A stretch of DNA of 64,000 nucleotides, from contig QCNS01000005.1 in NCBI GenBank assembly GCA_003210055.1, forward strand, positions 30,497 to 94,496. The letters run 5' to 3'. Each line of letters opens with the position of its first letter. The first letter of the stretch is position 1. Of this stretch, positions 51,773-61,065 are shown in pieces. The notes beneath the pieces were generated by a model that made no database searches, was not told the origin of the DNA, and worked only from the letters and a program-made list of their open reading frames with translations. Source of the stretch: SAR116 cluster bacterium AG-426-I14 (GTDB lineage: Bacteria > Pseudomonadota > Alphaproteobacteria > Puniceispirillales > Marisalimonadaceae). A program made the translations under genes and the position numbers.

Positions 51773-53311
51773 CTATATTTTTAAAATTTCATCAATATTC
51801 TTACGAATTTGATTTTTATGTTCTTTAACTGTTTGTTTTAATGTGCCTAAGTCTTTTAGATTAAGATATGAGACTAAATATTTTGAAACTTTGTTAGGCA
51901 AGTTTCTTGGTTTATCCATTGAAAAGGTTATATTTACAAATTGGTCTAGGATGAAATAAAATAATTTAACTTTTTTCAAAAACAATTTTTTTACATCTAA
52001 ATTTTCAATCTTTCGATATATTTTATCTCTAATATAAAAATACTCTAAAAACTCTATGTCTCTCTGACCTCCAAGAGAATATTTAGTCTCATACCAATTA
52101 AGTAGATTTTTACTTTTTTGGTTTATCAAATTCTTTGCTGTCAGGTTTTTGTTTCCACCTCTCATGGTTATGATTTCTTTTTTTAATTCATGAAGATTTA
52201 TTTCTCTTTTTTTAATATCGTTTATTTTTGAGTTTAATGAGTTTTGAAATTTAGACTTGTTAAAGACTAATTCACTCTTTAACAAAGCTATCTTTTGCCA
52301 GGCGAATGAGTGATCTTTTTGAAAACTTATGAAATCCGAAATTTTGCAAGCTAAATCACTTTGTGTGTTAGAGGGCGTTAATTTTGTATCTACTTCATAC
52401 ATGAAACCTTCTGCAGTTTGCGAAGATAGTATGTTAATAATTTTTTTAGAAAAACGGTTGTAAAAAGTTTCATATTCTTTTTTGTTTATAAAATTTTTGT
52501 TTATATCAGGAAAAATAAAAACCAAATCTAAATCAGAGTTTGAAGTCATTGTATTATTTGCTAACCTGCCATAGGCTAAAACGGCAAAATCATCATAAAA
52601 ACTTTTTCTTAAATTGTTTTCCTTTAAAAATAAGTAATGAGCAATTTCTATAACTTTTTCTATGATTGATCTAGCTAAAAGAGAAAATTCATATGAAGCA
52701 CTTTCAATTCTCAATTCATTTTTTATTACAGAAACAATTATCTGAAATTTAAGTTTTCTATGAACTTTTCTTAAGTTATTAAAAATATTTTCTTCTACAT
52801 CATTTTGGTATTGGATTTTATTTAATTCATTTTTATAGATTGAAATATTACCATTTAATCTAATTGCAAAATATGGGTCTAATATTTCTAATAATTTTTC
52901 ATCTTTTGCTAACAAATTTGTTATGTGGCCAGAAAAAGACAAAACTTCTATTAATTTGTCGTATATAAAAGTTTTACTTGAAAGGTTTTCTAAATACTGA
53001 AAGTTAGGAGTAATTTCATTTAAAAATCTTAGTAGTTGATATGTAGCTTGTTTGGGATGGTTTTGATTTAATATCAAAGGTAATATTTGATCTAAAAATT
53101 TAGAAATTAGTGAAATATAATTTTTTTTTATTTTAATGTTAATTTTGTCTTCAAAATAGTTAAGAAAAATCTTCTTTATTGCATTTTCGCTTAATTTTTT
53201 TGAATCAATTAAGTATGAAATAAAATGTATCACAGATTTATTATTTTCACCTGATGTTTCATTAATAGTAGAGAGATTTTCAGGAAAATAGATTTTTTTG
53301 TAATATATCAA
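51773..53311 (-). CDS. Half-size GlnE-like nucleotidyltransferase
   Basis: A 512-residue protein corresponding to one module of GlnE, the bifunctional glutamine synthetase adenylyltransferase/adenylyl-removing enzyme, which is normally 900-1000 residues with two modules. Helical region 1-230 (GHITNLLAKDEKLLEILDP near residue 128), nucleotidyltransferase domain with AYGRLANNTMTSNSDLDLVF (Asp260, Asp262), EVDTKLTP (Asp308) and GGQRDIEF near residue 406. EVD and GGxxDIEF resemble the C-terminal adenylylating half. The usual GKLGG loop is degraded to GRLAN. The start is a TTG without a clear ribosome site. Neither neighbouring gap has room for the missing half. Its location beside amt fits nitrogen control. 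Confidence 0.8.
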   Translation of the reverse strand: MIYYKKIYFPENLSTINETSGENNKSVIHFISYLIDSKKLSENAIKKIFLNYFEDKINIKIKKNYISLISKFLDQILPLILNQNHPKQATYQLLRFLNEITPNFQYLENLSSKTFIYDKLIEVLSFSGHITNLLAKDEKLLEILDPYFAIRLNGNISIYKNELNKIQYQNDVEENIFNNLRKVHRKLKFQIIVSVIKNELRIESASYEFSLLARSIIEKVIEIAHYLFLKENNLRKSFYDDFAVLAYGRLANNTMTSNSDLDLVFIFPDINKNFINKKEYETFYNRFSKKIINILSSQTAEGFMYEVDTKLTPSNTQSDLACKISDFISFQKDHSFAWQKIALLKSELVFNKSKFQNSLNSKINDIKKREINLHELKKEIITMRGGNKNLTAKNLINQKSKNLLNWYETKYSLGGQRDIEFLEYFYIRDKIYRKIENLDVKKLFLKKVKLFYFILDQFVNITFSMDKPRNLPNKVSKYLVSYLNLKDLGTLKQTVKEHKNQIRKNIDEILKI

Positions 53312-53424
53312 TTTAATTACTTTATTATTTTTTAATTAAGTTTTAATTTAATTAAATCATTTAATTGATCTAAAATCAAAAATTTGAAACATTATTATTT
53401 TAACACAAGAAATGGGGCCACATC

Positions 53425-54366
53425 TTGAAAATTTTGAGTTTCTTAAACGAATTTTCAAAAGATCAAAATTTAAACAACATAATTTTAAAATTATGTAGTT
53501 CAGCTATAAAAATTAGTAAAAGTATTCATGACGATGATTATGAGATTGAAAAAACTTCGCTTAATGAGGATGGTGATGTTCAAAAACCACTAGATATTTT
53601 TTCAGATAAAACTTTGTTAGATAAACTTCGAATACCTGAAGTAGCTGCATATTGTTCTGAAGAGCAAAAAGGAATAGTAAATCTAGATGAAAACGGAAAC
53701 TTTATTGTTTTAACTGATCCTCTCGATGGTTCATCAAATATTGAAGCAAATGTTTCTATTGGAACTATTTTTTCTATTATTCCAAAAAATGGGAAAAGTG
53801 TTAATGAAGCAATTTTTCAAAATGGTAATAAACAAGCTTGTGCAGGCTTTTTTGTTTTTGGCCCGAGAACAACTTTATTTTTAACATATAAAAATGGAAC
53901 TCATTCTTTTTTCCTTAATAATAAATCTAATACTTTTGAATTATTACAAAAGAATATTTCGATACCAGAGTATACTTCAGAATATGCTATAAATTCATCA
54001 TATCGACGCTTTTGGCATAAAAATGTTTTGAATTACATTGAAAACTGTCTTAAAGGCAAGGATGGGCCAAGGAAAAAAGATTTTAATATGAGATGGGTAG
54101 GATCTCTGGTTGCTGATGCAAGCCGAATTTTTACTAGAGGGGGTATATTTCTTTACCCAGACGACAAAAGAAAAAAAAACAAAGATGGTAGACTAAGGTT
54201 AACTTATGAGGCAAATCCAATTTCACTTTTAGTTGAGCAAGCAGGAGGTAAAGCAACAAATGGAAAGGAAGATATTTTAAACTTAACTATAAATGATATT
54301 CATCAAAGAACTCCTTTAATTTTTGGTTCAAAAGAAGAGGTTGATACTTTTTTAAATACAGAGTAA
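53425..54366 (+). CDS. fbp: Fructose-1,6-bisphosphatase class I
   Basis: A 313-residue enzyme that hydrolyses fructose-1,6-bisphosphate, the committing step of gluconeogenesis. The metal/substrate motif LTDPLDGSSNIEANVSIGTIF near residue 92 (given in adjoining parts), the acid residues in YCSEEQKGI and the C-terminal EANPISLLVEQAGGKATNG are class I hallmarks. The length is near that of class I bacterial enzymes. The start is taken as TTG at 53425; a G-rich GGGGCC stands just upstream. An ATG at 53412 is in another frame. First gene of a plus-strand sugar-phosphate cluster, 36 bases before tkt. Confidence 0.92.
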   Translation: MKILSFLNEFSKDQNLNNIILKLCSSAIKISKSIHDDDYEIEKTSLNEDGDVQKPLDIFSDKTLLDKLRIPEVAAYCSEEQKGIVNLDENGNFIVLTDPLDGSSNIEANVSIGTIFSIIPKNGKSVNEAIFQNGNKQACAGFFVFGPRTTLFLTYKNGTHSFFLNNKSNTFELLQKNISIPEYTSEYAINSSYRRFWHKNVLNYIENCLKGKDGPRKKDFNMRWVGSLVADASRIFTRGGIFLYPDDKRKKNKDGRLRLTYEANPISLLVEQAGGKATNGKEDILNLTINDIHQRTPLIFGSKEEVDTFLNTE

Positions 54367-54402
54367 ATCTTTTTAATACATTCATACAAAATCTGAGTAA
54401 AC

Positions 54403-56391
54403 ATGGAAAATTTAAAATCAACTGATGAAAAAATAATGAGAAGAATGGCCAATGCCATCAGAGTCTTGGCAGCCGAAGCTGTTCAAAAAGCAAATTCAGG
54501 TCATCCAGGAATGCCTATGGGAATGGCAGATGTAGCAACAGTACTATTTTCTAAATTTATTAACATTGATCCATCAACTCCAGATTGGCCTGATAGAGAC
54601 AGATTTGTTTTATCAGCTGGCCATGGATCAATGCTTATTTACGCGCTTAATTATTTGCTAGGTTATGATGACATGCCGATAGAAAGTATAAAAAACTTTA
54701 GACAGTTGAATTTTAATACTCCTGGCCATCCCGAGTTTGGGCATACCAAAGGCGTTGAAACAACAACTGGTCCCCTTGGACAAGGATTTGCTACATCTGT
54801 AGGAATGGCTCTAGCTGAAAAATTGTTAAATGCTAGATTTAAAAATGAACTTGTCGATCATTTTACATATACAATTGTTGGGGATGGATGTTTACAAGAG
54901 GGAATTAGTCATGAGGCAATAGAGTTTGCAGGTCATTTGAAGTTATCTAAATTAATTGTTCTTTGGGATGACAATAAAATTTCTATTGACGGAGAAACAA
55001 ATTTATCAACTTCTAGTAATCAACTTGCTCGTTTTAAAGCGAGTGGTTGGGATGCTCAAATTATTGACGGACATAATTTTGAAGAAATAACTAATGCTAT
55101 TGATAAGGCTAAAAAGTCAAACAAGCCATCTTTAATAGCATGTAAGACAATTATTGGTTATGGTTCTCCTAATTTAGCTGGAACAGAAAAAACACATGGC
55201 GCTCCTCTTGGTAAAGATGAGGTTGAAGAAGTGAAAAAACATTTAAATTGGAATTATGAACCATTTAAAGTTCCTAATGAACTTGTAGAGGAATGGAAAA
55301 AAGTAGGATTAAGAGGTAATACAAAAAGAAAAGATTGGCTTTTAAAATTAGAGTCCAGTTCTAAGAAACAGAAATTTGCTAACTTTCATAATACAGACAT
55401 AAATAAAAAGTTTGAAAAAAAATTTAGAAGTTATTTAAAAAAACTTAAGACAGATAAACCTAAAATAGCAACCAGACAAGCAAGTCTTAATTTTTTAGAA
55501 GTAATCAACAGCTCTATTGAAAACACAATTGGTGGTTCGGCAGATTTAACCGGTTCAAATCTTACAAAAACTAAAAATATGAAACCAATTATGCCTAGAA
55601 AGTTTAAAGGCAATTATATTCATTATGGGATAAGAGAACATATGATGGGTGCTGTTATGAATGGGATAGCATTGCATAAAGGATTTTTGCCGTATGGTGG
55701 AACTTTTTTAGTGTTCAGTGATTATATGAGAGCATCTATGAGATTATCATCTATTATGAAAGCGAAAGTTGTTTATGTGCTGACTCATGACTCTATTGGG
55801 TTAGGTGAAGACGGACCTACTCATCAACCAATTGAACATTTAGCTATGTTAAGAGCAACACCAAATTTAAATGTCTTTAGACCAGCAGATGCAGTGGAAA
55901 CAGCAGAAGCTTGGCGCTTAGCTCTTTCTCATAATGGTCCATCTGTGCTTGCTTTATCTCGACAAGGACTGCCTGCAATTAGAGATGAAAAAAAATTTGA
56001 AAACCTAACAGAGAAAGGTGGATATATTATAAAGGATGTAAAAGGCAATAGAGATGTTACAATAATAGCATCAGGTTCAGAAGTTAATATTGCATTACAA
56101 GTTTCAGACTTATTGTCAAAACATAAAGTAAATGCTGCAGTTATATCTATGCCGTGCTGGGAATTATTTGAAAATCAAAATAATGATTACAAATCAAATG
56201 TCATAGGAAATGTTTTAAAGGTAGCCATTGAAGCTGGTAGTGAATTAGGATGGCATAAATATATTGGTAGTAAGGGAATGTTTTTTGGATTAAATACTTT
56301 CGGAGCTTCTGCACCTGCATTGGAATTATTCACACATTTTGGTTTAGACCCAGAAGAAATAAAAGAAAAAATTTTAAAAAGATTAAATTAA
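54403..56391 (+). CDS. tkt: Transketolase
   Basis: A 662-residue TPP enzyme. NSGHPGMPMGMADVATVLF near residue 32, TTGPLGQGFATSVGMA near residue 121, the TPP motif GDGCLQEGISHEA near residue 160, and the pyrimidine-domain GIREHMMGAVMNGIALHKG near residue 410 with the conserved Glu are complete. It moves two-carbon units between sugar phosphates in the non-oxidative pentose phosphate pathway. The length is normal (about 660). It is followed by pgk with a 16-base gap, and with rpe downstream supplies pentose interconversion. Confidence 0.96.
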   Translation: MENLKSTDEKIMRRMANAIRVLAAEAVQKANSGHPGMPMGMADVATVLFSKFINIDPSTPDWPDRDRFVLSAGHGSMLIYALNYLLGYDDMPIESIKNFRQLNFNTPGHPEFGHTKGVETTTGPLGQGFATSVGMALAEKLLNARFKNELVDHFTYTIVGDGCLQEGISHEAIEFAGHLKLSKLIVLWDDNKISIDGETNLSTSSNQLARFKASGWDAQIIDGHNFEEITNAIDKAKKSNKPSLIACKTIIGYGSPNLAGTEKTHGAPLGKDEVEEVKKHLNWNYEPFKVPNELVEEWKKVGLRGNTKRKDWLLKLESSSKKQKFANFHNTDINKKFEKKFRSYLKKLKTDKPKIATRQASLNFLEVINSSIENTIGGSADLTGSNLTKTKNMKPIMPRKFKGNYIHYGIREHMMGAVMNGIALHKGFLPYGGTFLVFSDYMRASMRLSSIMKAKVVYVLTHDSIGLGEDGPTHQPIEHLAMLRATPNLNVFRPADAVETAEAWRLALSHNGPSVLALSRQGLPAIRDEKKFENLTEKGGYIIKDVKGNRDVTIIASGSEVNIALQVSDLLSKHKVNAAVISMPCWELFENQNNDYKSNVIGNVLKVAIEAGSELGWHKYIGSKGMFFGLNTFGASAPALELFTHFGLDPEEIKEKILKRLN

Positions 56392-56407
56392 ATTTTAAAA
56401 TTTTTAA

Positions 56408-57619
56408 ATGAATAAAGACCAAAAAAACATCGATAATCAAATACTTACAGGTAAGACATTACTATTAAGGGTTGATCTGAATGTTCCAGTTATTGATGGT
56501 AAAGTTCAAGATGATACAAGAATCAAAAGTGTTATCCCCTCTATAAAACATATAATTAAAAAAGGAGGAAATGTTGTTCTTTGTAGTCACTTTGGTCGAC
56601 CAAAAGGAGAGATGGATACAAAATACACCTTAAAGCCAATGTCAGAAATATTATCAAAAGCATTAGGTGGATATGTAGATTTTTCTTCAAATTGTATTGG
56701 TGAAGAAGCAATAGAGAAAAAGAAGGCATTAAAGGAAGGTGATATACTCTTATTAGAAAATTTAAGATTTCACAAGAGTGAAGAAAAAAATGAGAAAGAG
56801 TTTTCTAAACAACTTGCGGCAAGTTGTGATTTATTTGTAAATGATGCCTTCTCTTGTTCTCACAGGGATCATGCAAGCATTACAGGTGTAACCAAATTCT
56901 TACCATCTTTTTTTGGAATGCATTTACAAAAAGAAATTGAAGCTTTGGATAAAGTATTAGAAAAACCAAAAAGACCAGTTGCAGCAGTTGTTGGAGGATC
57001 AAAGATATCCACTAAAATCGATATAATTTCGAATCTGATAGAAAAAATGGATTTCATTATTATTGGCGGAGCAATGGCTAATACTTTTTTAGCTGCAGAA
57101 GGTAATAAACTTGGTAAAAGTTTATATGAAAAAGATGTTTTGCAAATTGCTCATAAAATTTTGAATAAAGGAAAAATAAATAATTGTAAATTTATTCTAC
57201 CAGAGGACGTTGTTGTCTCAAAAAAATTAGAAATAAGCGGAAAAACTTATAATGTCGATGTAAATAAAATACCAGAAGAAATGATGGCTCTTGATATAGG
57301 AGTAAAAAGTATAAAAAAAATTAAAAAAATTGTTGATGAATGTAAAACATTATTGTGGAATGGACCTTTAGGGGCATTTGAAATAAAGCCTTTTGATAAA
57401 GGAACAAATGAAATTGCTAAAATTGTTTCAATGAACACGAAACATAAAAAACTAGTTAGTGTGGCTGGTGGAGGTGATACAATTTCTGCATTAAATAATG
57501 CGGAAGTTACTAATGACTTTACTTATGTTTCAACTGCAGGAGGAGCATTTCTCGAGTGGTTGGAAGGAAAAGAACTACCTGGAATTTCAGCACTACATAA
57601 TCAAAGACCAAAAATTTAG
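56408..57619 (+). CDS. pgk: Phosphoglycerate kinase
   Basis: A 403-residue kinase with the N-terminal LLRVDLNVPVIDGKVQDDTR near residue 19, SHFGRPKG, LLENLRFHKSEEKNEKEF, and the C-terminal nucleotide domain motifs GGSKISTKID near residue 197, LWNGPLGAFE and VAGGGDTISALN near residue 352. It interconverts 1,3-bisphosphoglycerate and 3-phosphoglycerate with ATP, running toward sugar synthesis if the cluster is gluconeogenic. The order tkt-pgk-gap is compact. The gap gene's ribosome site lies at its stop codon. Confidence 0.96.
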   Translation: MNKDQKNIDNQILTGKTLLLRVDLNVPVIDGKVQDDTRIKSVIPSIKHIIKKGGNVVLCSHFGRPKGEMDTKYTLKPMSEILSKALGGYVDFSSNCIGEEAIEKKKALKEGDILLLENLRFHKSEEKNEKEFSKQLAASCDLFVNDAFSCSHRDHASITGVTKFLPSFFGMHLQKEIEALDKVLEKPKRPVAAVVGGSKISTKIDIISNLIEKMDFIIIGGAMANTFLAAEGNKLGKSLYEKDVLQIAHKILNKGKINNCKFILPEDVVVSKKLEISGKTYNVDVNKIPEEMMALDIGVKSIKKIKKIVDECKTLLWNGPLGAFEIKPFDKGTNEIAKIVSMNTKHKKLVSVAGGGDTISALNNAEVTNDFTYVSTAGGAFLEWLEGKELPGISALHNQRPKI

Positions 57620-57629
57620 AGGTGAGAGT

Positions 57630-58637
57630 ATGTCTGTAAGAGTAGCCATTAATGGATTTGGAAGAATAGGAAGAAATATTTTAAGAGCGATAATTGAAAA
57701 TAAAAATGAATTTATTAAAGTTGTAGGTATCAATGATTTAGGACCTGTTAGTACAAATGCCCATCTTCTAAAGTATGATACTGTTCATGGAAAGTTAAAT
57801 ACACAAATTGCTATTTCTGAAGAAGGAATCGATATTGGTCAGGGAGTAATTAGGGTTACATCTATAAGAGAACCTGAAAATTTGCCATGGAAGGAACTTG
57901 ATGTAGATGTGGTTTTGGAGTGCACAGGTCTTTTCACTAATAGAGATAAAGCAGCATTACATTTAAAAGCAGGTGCAAAAAAAGTATTAGTTTCGGCGCC
58001 AGCTTCTGGCGCTGACTTGACTGTCGTTTATGGTGTTAATCATCATAAACTTAGCAAGAGCCATGATATAATCTCTAATGCTTCATGCACAACAAATTGT
58101 CTTGCTCCAATCGCCTCTATTCTAAATGAATCAATAGGAATTGAAAATGGTTTCATGACAACCATTCACTCTTATACTGGTGACCAGCCAACCTTGGACA
58201 CCATGCATAGTGATTTATATAGGTCTAGAGCTGCAGCAGGAAATATGATTCCAACTTCAACAGGTGCTGCAAAAGCTGTTGGATTGGTTTTACCTGAATT
58301 AGATGGCAAGCTAGATGGTGTAGCTATTAGAGTCCCAATGCAAAATGTTTCAGTTGTGGATTTAAAAATAGTTTCAAAAAAAGAAACAAGTATTGAAGAA
58401 ATTAATAGTGTTGTTAAAGAAGCTGCTGATGGTAAATTAAAAAGAATTCTTGGTTACAATGAAGAGCAATTGGTTTCAAGTGATTTTAATCATAATCCTA
58501 TGTCATCTATTTTTCATGCAGATCAAACAAAAGTCATGAATGGTACTTTAGTAAGAGTGATGAGTTGGTATGATAATGAATGGGGTTTTTCAAATAGAAT
58601 GTGTGATACTGTCGAAGAAATATCAAAATATATATAA
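57630..58637 (+). CDS. gap: Glyceraldehyde-3-phosphate dehydrogenase
   Basis: A 335-residue type I GAPDH. The NAD loop VAINGFGRIGRNIL is at residues 4-17, the catalytic SNASCTTNCLAP is near residue 149, the TGDQPTLDTMHSDLYRSRAAAGNMIP phosphate-site segment follows (adjoining parts), and WYDNEWGFSNRM is near the end. An in-frame start far upstream inside pgk (57498) exists, but the start at 57630 is certain. It has AGAGGTGAG in front and gives the canonical N-terminus. Cofactor preference is probably NAD from the IN-D pattern, but is not firm. Confidence 0.96.
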   Translation: MSVRVAINGFGRIGRNILRAIIENKNEFIKVVGINDLGPVSTNAHLLKYDTVHGKLNTQIAISEEGIDIGQGVIRVTSIREPENLPWKELDVDVVLECTGLFTNRDKAALHLKAGAKKVLVSAPASGADLTVVYGVNHHKLSKSHDIISNASCTTNCLAPIASILNESIGIENGFMTTIHSYTGDQPTLDTMHSDLYRSRAAAGNMIPTSTGAAKAVGLVLPELDGKLDGVAIRVPMQNVSVVDLKIVSKKETSIEEINSVVKEAADGKLKRILGYNEEQLVSSDFNHNPMSSIFHADQTKVMNGTLVRVMSWYDNEWGFSNRMCDTVEEISKYI

Positions 58638-58639
58638 TT

Positions 58640-59302
58640 ATGGATAATGATATAATTATTGCCCCTTCAATACTATCTGCAGATTTTTCTAATCTTGGTC
58701 AGGAAATTAGTGATATTGATGAAGCTGGAGCTGATTGGATGCACTTAGATGTAATGGATGGTCATTATGTTCCTAACTTAACTTTTGGGCCACCAATAAT
58801 ATCCAAAATAAGAAAGTTTACAAAAAAGATTTTTGACACTCATCTTATGGTATCCAATCCAGATGATTTACTTGAGTCATATAAAGATGCTGGTTCAGAC
58901 TCAATAACAGTTCATAAAGAAGTATGTGATGACCTAGATAAAACATTATCTAGAATTAGACAATTAGGTTGTAAGGCGGGTGTTTCAATAAATCCAGAAA
59001 CAAGCTTTTCTGGTCTTGAAAAATTTTTAGATAAGTTAGATCTGATTTTAGTAATGTCAGTAAACCCTGGATTTGGAGGTCAAAAATTTATCCCTTCATC
59101 TATAGAAAAAATTAAAAACATAAAATCATTAATTGGTAATAGACAAATTCTTTTGGAAGTTGATGGAGGTGTAAATGATTCTAATGCTCCAAAACTAGTT
59201 AAGGCTGGAGCGGATATTCTTGTAGCAGGTTCTTTTGTTTTTAATGGAAATAACATCTCTGATTACAAAAAGAATATTTCTTTATTAAGAAATAGTTTTT
59301 GA
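58640..59302 (+). CDS. rpe: Ribulose-phosphate 3-epimerase
   Basis: A 220-residue TIM-barrel enzyme with APSILSADFSNLGQEI near residue 8, HLDVMDGHYVPNLTFGP near residue 34 (metal-binding His/Asp), MVSNPDD, VMSVNPGFGGQKFIPSS near residue 137 and EVDGGVNDSNAP near residue 173. It interconverts ribulose-5-phosphate and xylulose-5-phosphate, supplying the transketolase encoded 2 kb upstream. Two bases separate it from gap, and its stop codon abuts the gph start region. Confidence 0.95.
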   Translation: MDNDIIIAPSILSADFSNLGQEISDIDEAGADWMHLDVMDGHYVPNLTFGPPIISKIRKFTKKIFDTHLMVSNPDDLLESYKDAGSDSITVHKEVCDDLDKTLSRIRQLGCKAGVSINPETSFSGLEKFLDKLDLILVMSVNPGFGGQKFIPSSIEKIKNIKSLIGNRQILLEVDGGVNDSNAPKLVKAGADILVAGSFVFNGNNISDYKKNISLLRNSF

Positions 59303-59305
59303 TTG

Positions 59306-59974
59306 ATGATTAGTCCTAGAAATAAAAAAATAGCCTTAATTTTTGATTTAGATGGAACTTTGGTTCATTCTGTACCAGATATGCATCTTGCTATAAGCAA
59401 AACACTGAAGGAGTTTGAACTAGGTAGCATTACAGAAGAACAATTGCAATTATTTGTTGGTCAAGGAATGTTGAAGTTATCAGAAAGGGTAGTAAAATTT
59501 TGTGGAGGTGAGCAAAGTTTAGTGGAACCAGTTTATAATTCTTATAGAAAAAAATATTCTGAAGTACCATACAAATATAGCCGGTACATGAAAGGAGTGG
59601 CAAACACTTTAAATTATCTTTTTGAAAAGAAAATTCCTATGTCAGTATGTACTAACAAAAGACAATTAGTGACTGAAAAATTATTAGGTCAAATGAATAT
59701 TGATCATTATTTCAAAGTTATTGTTGGCGCTCAAGATGGTATTAAATTAAAGCCAAATAAAGAAATGGTCGATCTAGTTATATCAAATCTAAATCTTGAT
59801 GACTTTTCATATTTTATGGTTGGGGATACAGCAAATGATATAGAGGCGGCAAGATCGGCGGGCATAAAATCTATTTTTGTTTCAGGAGGTTACACTGATA
59901 AATCAGCTAAAGTTTTAAATCCTGATTATGTTCTCCAAGATATGGGGGAATTATCTGATTTCCTGGGTATTTAA
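59306..59974 (+). CDS. gph: HAD phosphatase, phosphoglycolate phosphatase type
   Basis: A 222-residue HAD-superfamily hydrolase. The nucleophile motif IFDLDGTLVHSVPD is near residue 11, motif II is SVCTNKRQ near residue 112, and the motif III/IV region is KLKPNKEMVD plus MVGDTANDIEAARSAG near residue 172. The rpe-gph pairing is classical and supports phosphoglycolate phosphatase. With no RuBisCO in the window, a general repair of phosphoglycolate is more likely than photorespiration. The ATG at 59306 is preferred over the TTG at 59303 directly before it. The 3' end overlaps the convergent SDR gene by 4 bases. Confidence 0.88.
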   Translation: MISPRNKKIALIFDLDGTLVHSVPDMHLAISKTLKEFELGSITEEQLQLFVGQGMLKLSERVVKFCGGEQSLVEPVYNSYRKKYSEVPYKYSRYMKGVANTLNYLFEKKIPMSVCTNKRQLVTEKLLGQMNIDHYFKVIVGAQDGIKLKPNKEMVDLVISNLNLDDFSYFMVGDTANDIEAARSAGIKSIFVSGGYTDKSAKVLNPDYVLQDMGELSDFLGI

Positions 59975-60891
59975 ATTGGGTCCCAGCTAAACACATCTCC
60001 ACTTCTTTCATTAAGACTTAGAGAAGACTTAAAAGTTGGCATAGCTCTTTCAGCAATTTTTTTTGCACTCCAACCATCACTTGAATGAACACTTTTTATA
60101 GGTCTATTCTGACTAAACAAAAATAGCTCGTTTAATCTTGCACTAAATATTTGTCCTGTTACATCCTTTGCTGCATCTGATGATAAAAAAACAGCTAGTG
60201 GAGCATTAGTTTCGGGAGTCATCTTTTTAATTCTCTCTACTCTCTCCTTTTCGCTATCTGTATTTGCAGGTATAGAATTAGTCATTCTGCTCCATGCAAA
60301 CGGAGCAATACAGTTAGACCTTACATTATATCTTTGCATATCTAATGCAATTGATTTTGATAAAGCAGCAATTCCAAGTTTTGCTGCAGAATAATTAGCT
60401 TGTCCAAAGTTACCTATTAACCCCGACGTACTAGTCATATGAACGTAAACACCTGAATTTTGTTCTCTATATAAAGGTGCAACTGACCTACTTACATAAA
60501 AACTTCCATTTAGATGAACATCTATTACTTCATTCCAGTCTTTAGGATCCATTTTATGAAAAATAGTATCCCTTAAAATACCGGCATTATTGACAACGAT
60601 GTCAATTTTACCGAAGTTATCCATAGCATTTTCTACAATTTTTTTGGCAGAATCCCATGTGGTTACACTATTATTATCACTTATAGCTTTACCTCCTTTT
60701 TGAGTAATTAAACCACATGTTTCCTCAGCGGGCTGAAGAGAACCTCCATCACCAGTCAGCGAAACACCAATATCATTAACTACAATAGAAACGCCTTCAT
60801 TCGCAAGTGATAAAGCTATTTCTCTTCCGATGCCACCACCCGATCCAGTAACAATGGCAACTTTCCCCTCCAAGCCAAGATCTATATTCAT
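59971..60891 (-). CDS. SDR dehydrogenase resembling the dehydrogenase domain of MFE-2
   Basis: A 306-residue short-chain dehydrogenase. The cofactor loop VTGSGGGIGREIALSLA is near residue 15, with an acidic end to strand 2 (VNDIG) followed by an insertion TGDGGSLQPAEETC. VNNAGILRD is near residue 104, the catalytic Ser in MTSTSGLIGNFGQ and the YSAAKLG Tyr/Lys near residue 165. The insertion and NNAGILRDTIFHKM block are typical of (3R)-hydroxyacyl-CoA dehydrogenases of the peroxisomal MFE-2 type. It would oxidise a 3-hydroxyacyl-CoA made by a MaoC-type hydratase; none is adjacent. It is transcribed alone, divergent from the tRNA gene. Confidence 0.86.
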   Translation of the reverse strand: MNIDLGLEGKVAIVTGSGGGIGREIALSLANEGVSIVVNDIGVSLTGDGGSLQPAEETCGLITQKGGKAISDNNSVTTWDSAKKIVENAMDNFGKIDIVVNNAGILRDTIFHKMDPKDWNEVIDVHLNGSFYVSRSVAPLYREQNSGVYVHMTSTSGLIGNFGQANYSAAKLGIAALSKSIALDMQRYNVRSNCIAPFAWSRMTNSIPANTDSEKERVERIKKMTPETNAPLAVFLSSDAAKDVTGQIFSARLNELFLFSQNRPIKSVHSSDGWSAKKIAERAMPTFKSSLSLNERSGDVFSWDPI

Positions 60892-60941
60892 ATTGATACC
60901 TTATAAATATTATTGAATTTTTTTATTAAACAATTTTTGAA

Positions 60942-60970
60942 TTGCTTAGTCTACAATTCGTTTGTAAAAT
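60942..60970 (+). promoter_or_regulatory. Putative promoter of tRNA-Arg
   Basis: TTGCTT (60942-60947), a 17-base spacer and TAAAAT (60965-60970) end 16 bases before the mature 5' end of the tRNA, a normal distance for a tRNA promoter. Confidence 0.5.
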
Positions 60971-60986
60971 TATATTTAAATTTTAT

Positions 60987-61063
60987 GGGGGCGTAGCTCA
61001 TCAGGATAGAGCGTGAGATTCCTAATCTCAAGGTAACAGGTTCGAGTCCTGTCGTCCTCACCA
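60987..61063 (+). tRNA. tRNA-Arg (anticodon CCT)
   Basis: A full cloverleaf folds by hand. The acceptor stem is GGGGGCG / CGTCCTC with two G-U pairs, the D stem GCTC/GAGC, and the anticodon stem TGAGA/TCTCA with loop TTCCTAA, giving anticodon CCT at 61021-61023 (reads AGG). The variable loop is AGGTA, and the T arm ACAGG-TTCGAGT-CCTGT. The discriminator is A and CCA is encoded in the gene. The 3' end is 2 bases from the stop codon of the opposite-strand coiled-coil gene. Confidence 0.95.
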
Positions 61064-61065
61064 AA

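Noticed and set aside
60987..61063. tRNA-Arg as the attachment site of an integrated element
   Set aside because: No integrase gene and no repeated copy of the tRNA 3' end was found in the 3 kb that follow.
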